From Spirochaetaceae bacterium (GTDB lineage: Bacteria; Spirochaetota; Spirochaetia; DSM-27196; PXBQ01), in assembly GCA_003566875.1 (NCBI GenBank), contig PXBQ01000215.1, forward strand, positions 1-6,298: 6,298 bases of DNA. The letters are read 5' to 3'. How positions within the stretch are numbered: the first letter of the stretch is position 1; each line of letters begins with the position of its first letter. This document shows positions 1 through 5,312 of the stretch, piece by piece. The notes beneath the pieces are model-generated. The model did not search any database. It was given only the letters and a program-made list of their open reading frames with translations, and was not told where the DNA came from. Position numbers and translations under genes: made by a program.

Positions 1-121
1 CACCGGAGGAATTCGCGACCCGGAGGTGGTGAACGTCCTACTCGACGTTGCCGGCGGGTCGTATATACGCACTGTGCGGTTGAAAGCGATAGACGTGATT
101 TACTCGTTACGTGGTCGCTGA
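1..121 (+). CDS. C-terminal end of a HEAT-repeat-like protein (5' end outside window)
   Basis: Reading from base 2, the plus strand is open for 39 codons and stops at TGA 119-121. The visible tail contains DPEVVNVLLDVAGG, a short turn, then VRLKAIDVIYSLRGR. Two amphipathic helices with a D-P-x-V-V start and a V-R-x-x-A second helix are the usual look of a HEAT or HEAT-like repeat; this is a family resemblance, not a proven assignment. About two thirds of the third codon positions are G or C, in line with a real gene here. The gene converges on the FGE gene, whose stop lies 76 bp further on. Its last codons (Gly-Arg-stop) are also the first bases of the tandem repeat that follows. A competing frame starting at base 1 is also open but gives an arginine- and cysteine-rich peptide of no recognisable type. 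The function of the whole protein cannot be judged from this fragment. Confidence 0.45.
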   Translation, partial: TGGIRDPEVVNVLLDVAGGSYIRTVRLKAIDVIYSLRGR

Positions 122-178
122 CTCCAGAATTGGTCGCTGACTCCAGAATTGGTCGCTGACTCCAGAATTGGTCGCTGA
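113..178. repeat. 19-bp direct tandem repeat, about 3.5 copies
   Basis: The unit GGTCGCTGACTCCAGAATT occurs three times without mismatch at 113-131, 132-150 and 151-169. A fourth copy is cut after its first nine bases (170-178). The first copy begins on the final Gly and Arg codons and the TGA stop of the upstream gene. Every copy therefore carries a duplicate of that gene's end. The unit length is not a multiple of three and the array lies outside coding sequence, so it does not look like a protein repeat. No good hairpin forms within a unit. Polymerase slippage is the simplest origin; a protein-binding array or an assembly artefact are alternatives. Confidence 0.93.
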
Positions 179-197
179 GTATTTTCGGGATTTTTGA

Positions 198-1202
198 TCA
201 CGCGTCGGCCGCGCACCGGAATCCGAGGTTCCCGGTAGAGCTATCGGGTGTGTTCGAAGTGCGCGCGGCGACGCGGTACCGGTTGCAGTAGCTACTGTGG
301 CAGAGGTACGAGCCGCCGCGCATCACTCTGAGCTTACCGGTCGGAGGGCCGGCCGGATCGACAATCGGGCCCTTCGTGTGGAAATCGACACTCCAGAAAT
401 CGGTGCACCACTCCCAGACGTTACCCGCGACCGTGTACAGGCCGAATTCGTTCGGCGAGAATGATTTTACCGGACACGTTCCTTGAAAACCGTCAGCCGC
501 GGTGTTCCGGGTCGGGAAGTCGCCTTGCCAGATGTTGCACATATGCTTTCCGTTCGGCGTTAATTCGTCACCCCAGACGTACCTTTTACCGACCAGACCT
601 CCACGAGCCGCGTACTCCCACTCGGCCTCTGTCGGGAGCCGAAGTCCGGCCCACTCGCAGTACCGATCTGCGTCGCGCCACGTGATATGCACGACGGGGT
701 GGTCCATTCGCGTGCGGATATTGGAGCCCTTGCCCTCGGGTTTGAACCATGTCGCTCGGTCGACGGCGTACCACCACTCGAGCCCCGGCACCGTTCGCGC
801 CATCCCGCGTGTCAGCAAAACGCGCGGAACGAAGTTCCTGAACACGAACGACCAGCCGAACTCTTCCGCTTCGGTCACGTAACCCGTTGCGCGTACGAAC
901 TCCTGGAATCTTTCGTTCGTGACGGGAAACTTGTCCACACGGAACGGCGAAATCGTCACCTCCCTCACCGGGCCTTCGGCGTCGTCCGGAAACCCGACCT
1001 CATCGTCGGTTCCCATCAGAAACCGGCCACCACGCAGCGTCACGAGCGTGTCGATGTGCCTTTCACCGCGTGCCACGCGCCGTGTCTCGTCGCGTGCCTT
1101 CGCTTGGCGTGCGCTGCGTCGTGCGCCGAAAGCGGCGCTCTGCGGCGCGCAACACGAGCCATGTCCGACATCGCTCCGATCGTTTTCTGAAAGCTGACTC
1201 AT
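198..1202 (-). CDS. Formylglycine-generating enzyme (SUMF1-type sulfatase-activating oxidase)
   Basis: This 334-residue protein is a formylglycine-generating enzyme. In this family a copper site formed by two cysteines uses O2 to oxidise the Cys of a C-x-P-x-R motif in type I sulfatases to formylglycine. The FGE-sulfatase fold covers about residues 50-334, and the alignment to human SUMF1, from memory, is close along the whole length. The catalytic pair is present as C301-H-S-S-Y-C306. The C-terminal N-T-P-D-S-S...N-L-G-F-R-C signature is intact. The calcium-loop pattern N223-I224...D237-G-F239 matches the human enzyme. C182 and C330 match the human structural disulfide 218-365. Both partners of the second one (human 235-346) are absent, as A199 and V311. 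A short N-terminal stretch has a C17-C18-A-P motif of unknown role. The ATG at 1202 was chosen because an upstream in-frame ATG (1355) would run through the tRNA gene, and because a promoter ends 6 nt before 1202. There is no Shine-Dalgarno. No sulfatase gene lies in the window, so the substrate is elsewhere. Confidence 0.95.
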   Translation of the reverse strand: MSQLSENDRSDVGHGSCCAPQSAAFGARRSARQAKARDETRRVARGERHIDTLVTLRGGRFLMGTDDEVGFPDDAEGPVREVTISPFRVDKFPVTNERFQEFVRATGYVTEAEEFGWSFVFRNFVPRVLLTRGMARTVPGLEWWYAVDRATWFKPEGKGSNIRTRMDHPVVHITWRDADRYCEWAGLRLPTEAEWEYAARGGLVGKRYVWGDELTPNGKHMCNIWQGDFPTRNTAADGFQGTCPVKSFSPNEFGLYTVAGNVWEWCTDFWSVDFHTKGPIVDPAGPPTGKLRVMRGGSYLCHSSYCNRYRVAARTSNTPDSSTGNLGFRCAADA

Positions 1203-1208
1203 GAAATC

Positions 1209-1238
1209 AGAATAACAGGCGCCCGGCGATCCGGTCAA
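1209..1238 (-). promoter_or_regulatory. Predicted leaderless promoter of the FGE gene
   Basis: On the minus strand a -35-like TTGACC (1238-1233) is followed by an 18-bp spacer and a -10-like TATTCT (1214-1209). Only six bases separate the -10 from the ATG at 1202. Transcription would therefore start at or within a base or two of the start codon. No Shine-Dalgarno-like purine run lies between them. The promoter is divergent from that of the tRNA gene, with 38 bp between the two -35 elements. Confidence 0.6.
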
Positions 1239-1276
1239 CGTCTCCGTGATGTCGGGAGGCGAGTGGAAACGGAGTG

Positions 1277-1306
1277 TTGACACGGCACCCGACCGTTTGG
1301 TATAAG
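1277..1306 (+). promoter_or_regulatory. Promoter of tRNA-Gly
   Basis: A perfect TTGACA -35 (1277-1282), an 18-bp spacer and a TATAAG -10 (1301-1306) lie just upstream of the tRNA. Transcription would begin near 1313, giving a 5' leader of about five bases for RNase P to remove. It is the best match to the housekeeping sigma-70 consensus in the window. Confidence 0.75.
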
Positions 1307-1317
1307 GTAAAAAATCT

Positions 1318-1389
1318 GCGACCGTCGTATAAAGGCTATTACCCCAGCCTTCCAAGCTGGAGATGTGGGTTCGATTCCCATCGGTCGCT
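1318..1389 (+). tRNA. tRNA-Gly (anticodon UCC)
   Basis: A complete 72-nt cloverleaf can be drawn by hand. The acceptor stem GCGACCG (1318-1324) pairs perfectly with CGGTCGC (1382-1388). A 3-bp D stem (GTA/TAC) is followed by a T-T mismatch, and G18-G19 fall at 1334-1335. The anticodon stem CCAGC/GCTGG (1344-1348, 1356-1360) encloses a loop with TCC at 1351-1353, which reads GGA and probably other GGN codons. The variable loop is four bases. The T arm is GTGGG-TTCGATT-CCCAT with one G-U pair. The discriminator is U (1389), as usual for bacterial tRNA-Gly. The 3' CCA is not encoded, so a CCA-adding enzyme must complete it. It is a single tRNA, not part of a visible cluster. Confidence 0.97.
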
Positions 1390-1413
1390 TCTGCAAATCA
1401 TCGCGTTTCATTG

Positions 1414-1437
1414 CCGTCACATGGATGACGGAATTCT
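1414..1437 (+). terminator. Possible weak terminator hairpin after tRNA-Gly
   Basis: CCGTCA (1414-1419) and TGACGG (1426-1431) form a perfect 6-bp stem with a 6-nt loop, followed by AATTCT, which is only a poor U-tract. It lies 25 bp after the tRNA and before the FAH-family gene. Its 3' arm overlaps the predicted -35 of that gene. It could end the tRNA transcript, but the stem is short and may be chance. Confidence 0.3.
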
Positions 1438-1453
1438 GCTAATCCGATACAGT
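1425..1453 (+). promoter_or_regulatory. Predicted leaderless promoter of the FAH-family gene
   Basis: ATGACG (1425-1430) resembles a -35 (four of six positions). A 17-bp spacer leads to TACAGT (1448-1453), a -10 with four of six consensus positions. Seven bases then separate it from the ATG at 1461, so the mRNA would start at the start codon. The individual boxes are weak. The call rests on the same geometry recurring at the other first genes in the window and on the lack of a Shine-Dalgarno. Confidence 0.45.
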
Positions 1454-1460
1454 AGCTTCC

Positions 1461-2171
1461 ATGATTACTCTACCGATTCATAACTCGAGCGAAGTGTATA
1501 CGGTTCAGCCGACCAAGATCATCTGCCTTGGGCTGAATTATCGAGATCATATCGGCGAAAGCATTTCGGTGAAAATCGCCGGGGCCGATACGTCCGACCC
1601 GCCGGAGCCGGTCCTCTTCCCGAAGACGCCGAACGTGCTGGTCGGGCCCGGTGAGGCGATCGTACTGCCGGCAATCGCCGACGGATACGCGTTCGATGAG
1701 CCGCGGACCGATTACGAGGCCGAGTTAGCCGTGATAATCGGACGTGACTGCAAGAACGTTGCCGAAGCGGACGCGATGGACGTTGTTTTCGGATTCACGT
1801 GCATGAACGACGTCAGCCAGCGGAACATTCAGAACGGTGATCGTGCGGGGTGGTTCCGCGGGAAGTCTTTTGACACGTTCGGTCCGATCGGCCCGGTCGT
1901 CGTTCGGGCCGCCGACATCGGCGATGCACAGAACTTGAGCATCCGGTGCCGTTTGAACGGAAAAGTCGTTCAGGACTCCAACACCAGGAACATGATCTTC
2001 GGCATCAATCAGATGGTGAGTTTCATCTCAGCCAACTTCACGCTCCGTGCCGGTGATATCATCATGACCGGCACGCCGTCCGGCGTAGGGCCGATCGAGG
2101 ACGGCGATACTGTCGAAGTCGAAATAGAGAAAATAGGGGTCCTGACGAACCCGGTTCGAAACGAACGATAG
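1461..2171 (+). CDS. Fumarylacetoacetate hydrolase (FAH) family protein
   Basis: This 236-residue cytoplasmic enzyme has a single FAH fold, the length of stand-alone members such as YcgM and FAHD1 (about 220 residues). Visible landmarks are G-L-N-Y-R-D-H (24-30), E-P-V-L-F-P-K (49-55), the metal ligands E86 and E88 in D-Y-E-A-E-L, D117 in M-N-D-V-S-Q-R-N, K135 in R-G-K-S-F-D-T-F-G-P, and T-G-T-P-S-G-V-G (203-210). Family members bind Mg or Mn and act on beta-dicarbonyl carboxylates: acylpyruvate hydrolysis, oxaloacetate decarboxylation or tautomerisation, or isomerisation steps of aromatic-acid breakdown. The exact substrate cannot be read from the sequence. No aromatic-degradation gene is nearby, so a housekeeping acylpyruvase or oxaloacetate role is as likely as a catabolic one. 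A stretch of roughly ten residues before the first metal ligands (about 71-82) looks longer than usual. The gene stands alone, with the tRNA upstream and the trehalose gene converging 28 bp beyond its stop. Confidence 0.92.
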   Translation: MITLPIHNSSEVYTVQPTKIICLGLNYRDHIGESISVKIAGADTSDPPEPVLFPKTPNVLVGPGEAIVLPAIADGYAFDEPRTDYEAELAVIIGRDCKNVAEADAMDVVFGFTCMNDVSQRNIQNGDRAGWFRGKSFDTFGPIGPVVVRAADIGDAQNLSIRCRLNGKVVQDSNTRNMIFGINQMVSFISANFTLRAGDIIMTGTPSGVGPIEDGDTVEVEIEKIGVLTNPVRNER

Positions 2172-2199
2172 CGGCCGTGCGTCTTCCGTGGCTCGCGGC

Positions 2200-4389
2200 T
2201 CATGCAAGGGCGCGCATTTCCTCGAGCAACGCACGAACTTCTTCGGTTGAGTTGAGAAAGAAGCGAGCCGCCGAGATGCCCATGCCGACTTTGATCGTAA
2301 TGCTGTCCTCGGGTAGCGCGTGGAACATGTCCTCGTCGGTGTGGTCGTCGCCGATCGCCATGATGAAGTCCCAGTCTTCGCGGGCGGCCCAGTGGCCCGC
2401 GGCCCGGCCCTTGTTAATCCCCGAGTTTCTGACCTCGATCACGTTGTTGCCTTCGAGGATCGAAAGATCGAGATTCATCGTGAAGCTCAAGAGCGCGTCG
2501 CGGAGCTCGCTGACGCGCACCGCTGCGAGTTCGGGTTCGGCGAGGCGGTAGTGCCACGCGAGTGAGTAGTCCTTTTTCTCGATAGACGATCCGGGCGTGC
2601 GGTCCGCGTACAACTGAAGGACAGGATAGATGACGTCCTGCCACTCGCTCGTGATGTGCTCGATCATGTGCCACTCGCGTCCGGGTTCACGGAGCCACAC
2701 ACCGTGGCCCGCGACGATTCCGATCGGGAGATCTCCGAGCCATGTGTCGAGGACCTCACGGCTGCGCCCGCTGATCACGACGAGTTCGTTTCTGTTCTTT
2801 CCCGCGAGGGCGACCAAGAGCTCCTTTAGTGAGTCATCGGGTTGTGCGTCCGCGGGCCGATCGACAAAACCGCGGAGCGTTCCGTCGTAATCGAGCAGCA
2901 GCAAACGGCGTTTCGCGGCGGTATACGCGTCGATGATCTCCGAGCGGACGTTCGCCGTGATTCGGCGGACCGCGAGCTTCTCGTGCGAGCGTTTTGTCTG
3001 ATCCAGTTTGTCCATGAAGTCGTGCGCCCAGTACTGCAAGTCGTACCGTTTGATCCTCGCGTGCATCGCGGTGTTTCGTTTGATCTGCTCGGTCGTCGGC
3101 ATGTCGAGAGCTTGACGTATCGTCTCGGCGATCTCATCGGTGTTGACGGAATTGACGATCAACGCCTCGCTGAGCTCGCGCGCCGCGCCGGTCGTCTCCG
3201 AGAGGACCACGACGCCCTTTCTGTCTCGCCGTGCGGCGACGTATTCTTTCGTTATCAGGTTCATGCCGTCGCGTAGGGGAGTCACGAGCAGAACGTCCGA
3301 ACGATTGTAAAGGGCCGTCAACTTACCAAACGGGAACGAGCGGAAGAAGTACGAAATCGGAGTCCACGCGATCGTCGCGTGTGCGCCGTTAATCACGCCG
3401 ACGAGCTCGTCGATTTCGCGTTTCAGCATCATGTACCGCGGGACGCCGACGCGAGACGGAGCGACAATCATGACGAGCGTAACTTTCTCGTGGTACTCGG
3501 GGTAGAGTTCAAGAAAACGTTTGAACGCACGAAGACGTTGTGGTATGCCTTTCGTGTAGTCGAGTCGATCGACCGAGAGGATTACCTTCTTATCTCCGAG
3601 CCACTGTCCGAGCCACGCGATCTCCTCGGAGACGTCGGGCAGATCGGCGGCGGTGTTGTACCGTGCGTAATCGATTCCCATCGGGAAAACATCGACCTTG
3701 ACCGTGCGATTGGTCAGTTCGATGTTGGCCATGCTGTTCTCGTATCCAAGCAGTCGTCGGACGCTGCTCAGAAAGTGACGCGCGTAGTCGTAGGTGTGGA
3801 AGCCGATGAGGTCGGCGCCGACGAGCCCGTTGAGAATTTCTTGTCGCCATGGGAGCAATCTGAAAATCTCGTAACTCGGAAATGGAATGTGGAGGAAAAA
3901 ACCGACACGCGCATCGGGCAGGTGCTGCTTGACCAGGAACGGGAGCAACATCAGCTGATAATCGTGGACCCAAATAATGTCGTCGGGTTCCGCGACCTCC
4001 GCGACGACGCGGAAGAATTTCTCGTTGACCGACTTGTAAGATTCCCACGCATCGTTGTCGTAATGCACGTACGTCGGGAAGTAGTGGAAAAGCGGCCAGA
4101 TAATGTCGTTGCAGAAATTGCTGTAAAACAGCGATAGTTCTTCGCTGCTGATATCGACGGCGACGCTCTTGTGTTCCTTCCGCAGAGTCTCGTTGATCTG
4201 AGTGTTGAGTTCGGCAGGGACCGTATCGCACGGGACGCCACTCCAACCTACCCAGAGGCTCGAGTCGCGTTCGTGGAACGAGCTTAAGCCCGTTGCGAGA
4301 CCTCCTATACTCGCGGAGAACGTCGGACTGCCGTTCTCCACCGTGACCGATGTCGACAGCCGATTGGAAACAAGAATCGTTTTGCTCAT
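2200..4389 (-). CDS. otsAB: Fused trehalose-6-phosphate synthase / trehalose-6-phosphate phosphatase
   Basis: This 729-residue bifunctional enzyme joins glucose from UDP-glucose to glucose-6-phosphate, then removes the phosphate to give trehalose, a cytoplasmic osmo- and stress protectant. The OtsA-like GT20 part spans about residues 1-470. R10, Y89, W98, D143, H167, R275, K280, D374 and E382 align with E. coli OtsA residues R9, Y76, W85, D130, H154, R262, K267, D361 and E369. The OtsB-like HAD phosphatase part spans about 490-725. It has D500-Y-D502-G-T, V-I-S540-G-R, I-N-K660-G and G-D681-D682-x-x-D685. Both active sites look intact. The reading frame extends 40 codons further upstream without a homologous N-terminus. 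The ATG at 4389 was chosen because M-S-K-T-I-L-V-S-N-R is the normal OtsA beginning and because a promoter ends just before it. No convincing terminator is seen in the 28-bp convergent gap with the FAH-family gene. The two activities are separate genes in E. coli; fusions are known in several other lineages. Confidence 0.96.
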   Translation of the reverse strand: MSKTILVSNRLSTSVTVENGSPTFSASIGGLATGLSSFHERDSSLWVGWSGVPCDTVPAELNTQINETLRKEHKSVAVDISSEELSLFYSNFCNDIIWPLFHYFPTYVHYDNDAWESYKSVNEKFFRVVAEVAEPDDIIWVHDYQLMLLPFLVKQHLPDARVGFFLHIPFPSYEIFRLLPWRQEILNGLVGADLIGFHTYDYARHFLSSVRRLLGYENSMANIELTNRTVKVDVFPMGIDYARYNTAADLPDVSEEIAWLGQWLGDKKVILSVDRLDYTKGIPQRLRAFKRFLELYPEYHEKVTLVMIVAPSRVGVPRYMMLKREIDELVGVINGAHATIAWTPISYFFRSFPFGKLTALYNRSDVLLVTPLRDGMNLITKEYVAARRDRKGVVVLSETTGAARELSEALIVNSVNTDEIAETIRQALDMPTTEQIKRNTAMHARIKRYDLQYWAHDFMDKLDQTKRSHEKLAVRRITANVRSEIIDAYTAAKRRLLLLDYDGTLRGFVDRPADAQPDDSLKELLVALAGKNRNELVVISGRSREVLDTWLGDLPIGIVAGHGVWLREPGREWHMIEHITSEWQDVIYPVLQLYADRTPGSSIEKKDYSLAWHYRLAEPELAAVRVSELRDALLSFTMNLDLSILEGNNVIEVRNSGINKGRAAGHWAAREDWDFIMAIGDDHTDEDMFHALPEDSITIKVGMGISAARFFLNSTEEVRALLEEMRALA

Positions 4390-4396
4390 ATCGAGT

Positions 4397-4425
4397 ATGA
4401 TAAAGAATACAGTAGTCAACTGCAA
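4397..4425 (-). promoter_or_regulatory. Predicted leaderless promoter of otsAB
   Basis: On the minus strand TATCAT (4402-4397) matches the -10 consensus at five of six positions. TTGCAG (4425-4420) lies 17 bp upstream as a weak -35. Seven bases separate the -10 from the ATG at 4389, which places the transcription start at the start codon. A better-looking TTGACT overlaps the spacer but is too close to this -10 to serve it. There is no Shine-Dalgarno. Confidence 0.5.
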
Positions 4426-4458
4426 GCTCCCAAAAACGACATACTCCGCGCACGGCGC

Positions 4459-4493
4459 TCCGCCGGTCGTCCGAGACGGTAGAATCCGGCGGA
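4459..4493. promoter_or_regulatory. Operator-like inverted repeat between divergent otsAB and yhhQ
   Basis: TCCGCCGG (4459-4466) and CCGGCGGA (4486-4493) are perfect 8-bp inverted repeats separated by 19 bp, so the half-site centres are 27 bp apart. The element lies between the two divergent promoters: 34 bp beyond the otsAB -35 and nine bp before the yhhQ -35. A dimeric regulator could bind both arms. In RNA it would be a hairpin with a large loop and no U-tract, so it is not a standard terminator. The arms are GC-rich, so chance cannot be excluded. Confidence 0.4.
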
Positions 4494-4502
4494 ATGCGGA
4501 GC

Positions 4503-4531
4503 TTGACACCGGAACGCCTCGACCGTACTGT
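4503..4531 (+). promoter_or_regulatory. Predicted leaderless promoter of yhhQ
   Basis: A perfect TTGACA (4503-4508) is followed by a 17-bp spacer and TACTGT (4526-4531), a weak -10 that keeps the T-A...T frame. Seven bases later comes GTG 4539. This is the same geometry as at the otsAB and FAH-family genes. It lies inside what would be the N-terminal coding region if the upstream ATG (4494) were used. A rival -10-like TAGAAT (4480-4485) sits eight bases before that ATG but has no recognisable -35. Confidence 0.55.
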
Positions 4532-4538
4532 GTGCGCT

Positions 4539-5303
4539 GTGAACGAAATTCTTTGGATCGGTTTACTCGCCGTCAACTTCTTCTTCATTCTCGCGGTGTA
4601 TCGTATATGGGGTGTGGATGGGCTTTTTCTCTGGATTCCGATCGCCGTCATCGCGGCGAACGTCCAGGTCGTGAAGACGATAGAGGTCTTCGGGCTGACC
4701 GCGACGCTCGGAAACATCGTGTACGCGGGGTCTTTTCTCGTAACCGACATACTCTCGGAAAACCATGGACGGCACGCGGCGCGACGGGCAGTCATGCTCG
4801 GTTTCACGGCTGTCATCGCGATCACCGTGCTCATGAACCTCGCGCTGTTGTTCCACCCCGCACCGTCCGACACGGCGCACGGTAGCCTCGTTGCGATTTT
4901 TTCTCTGTTCCCGCGGATCGCGATCGCGAGTATCGTCGCGTACATCGTATCGCAGTACCACGATGTCTGGGTGTACGCTTTTTTGAAGAAGCGGCTACCG
5001 GCGCGGCGTTTCATCTGGCTCCGCAACAACGCGAGTACGATGGTGAGTCAGCTTATCGACACGGCGATATTCACCACGATCGCGTTTTTCGGGTATTTCG
5101 ACGAGGCGCGAGTATTCTGGGAAGTATTCTTGACGACGTACGTCCTCAAGTGGCTGGTCGCCGCGTGCGACACGCCGTTTGTCTACCTTGCACGCTCGTG
5201 GCGCGACGCGGGCCGCATCCCTTCGGGCGGAACGTTTTCGGTACAGGCGGAAGAAGATGCTCGCGAGACGCCGCGAGAGCGAACAAAACATCAAATCAAA
5301 TAG
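4539..5303 (+). CDS. yhhQ: YhhQ-type queuosine precursor transporter
   Basis: This inner-membrane protein (254 residues from GTG 4539) belongs to the YhhQ / DUF165 family, which imports the queuosine precursors preQ0 and preQ1 for modification of tRNA position 34. About six or seven hydrophobic segments are visible, roughly at 2-24, 28-44, 53-70, 83-105, 124-147, 167-185 and 193-217. Family signatures are the long N-V-Q-V-V-K-T-I-E-V-F-G-L-T-A-T-L-G-N block (about 41-59), D70-I-L-S-E-N-H-G77, S-Q171-L-I-D174, and K204 ahead of D-T-P213. A charged 25-residue tail follows the last segment. From the ATG at 4494 the protein would carry 15 extra residues (M-R-S-L-T-P...) of no family character. 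The GTG start gives the usual M-N-E-hydrophobic beginning and fits the promoter. The stop codon TAG overlaps the ribosome binding site of the VOC gene, so the two are co-transcribed. No leader exists for a preQ1 riboswitch if the start is as proposed. Confidence 0.93.
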   Translation: MNEILWIGLLAVNFFFILAVYRIWGVDGLFLWIPIAVIAANVQVVKTIEVFGLTATLGNIVYAGSFLVTDILSENHGRHAARRAVMLGFTAVIAITVLMNLALLFHPAPSDTAHGSLVAIFSLFPRIAIASIVAYIVSQYHDVWVYAFLKKRLPARRFIWLRNNASTMVSQLIDTAIFTTIAFFGYFDEARVFWEVFLTTYVLKWLVAACDTPFVYLARSWRDAGRIPSGGTFSVQAEEDARETPRERTKHQIK

Positions 5304-5306
5304 GAG
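5302..5306 (+). promoter_or_regulatory. Shine-Dalgarno of the VOC gene
   Basis: AGGAG sits six bases before ATG 5313 and overlaps the TAG stop of yhhQ. It is the only clear Shine-Dalgarno at a gene start in the window, and it belongs to the only gene that is clearly internal to an operon. The overlap favours reinitiation or coupled translation. Confidence 0.8.
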
Positions 5307-5312
5307 ATTGAA

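Noticed and set aside
390..398. ACTCCAGAA inside the FGE gene resembling the tandem-repeat unit
   Set aside because: The nine-base match breaks off at once on both sides and encodes normal FGE residues, so it is not a repeat copy.
1242..1274. CTCCGT / ACGGAG inverted repeat between the FGE and tRNA promoters
   Set aside because: Six bases with a 21-bp gap is easily due to chance, and no other feature supports it.
1203..1355. N-terminal extension of FGE to the upstream ATG at 1355
   Set aside because: The 51 extra codons would be antisense to the tRNA-Gly gene and run through both promoters. The homologous protein begins well after the ATG at 1202.
1382..1390. Match of the tandem-repeat start (GGTCGCT) to the 3' end of tRNA-Gly, as a possible integration site
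   Set aside because: Only seven bases are shared, no integrase or other mobile gene is present, and the genes between the two places are ordinary.
3379..4137. A 252-codon plus-strand reading frame antisense to the synthase half of otsAB
   Set aside because: The protein is valine-, arginine- and aspartate-rich in the way expected from the complement of real codons, has no recognisable domain, and lies fully inside a gene with intact active-site residues.
4390..4509. N-terminal extension of otsAB to 4509
   Set aside because: The 40 extra residues precede the standard M-S-K-T-I-L-V-S-N-R beginning and contain the predicted promoter.
3590..5029. A 479-codon minus-strand reading frame covering part of otsAB, the control region and yhhQ antisense
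   Set aside because: It overlaps two well-recognised genes in other frames, crosses both promoters and yields an arginine-rich peptide with no family features. It is a shadow frame of high-CpG coding DNA.
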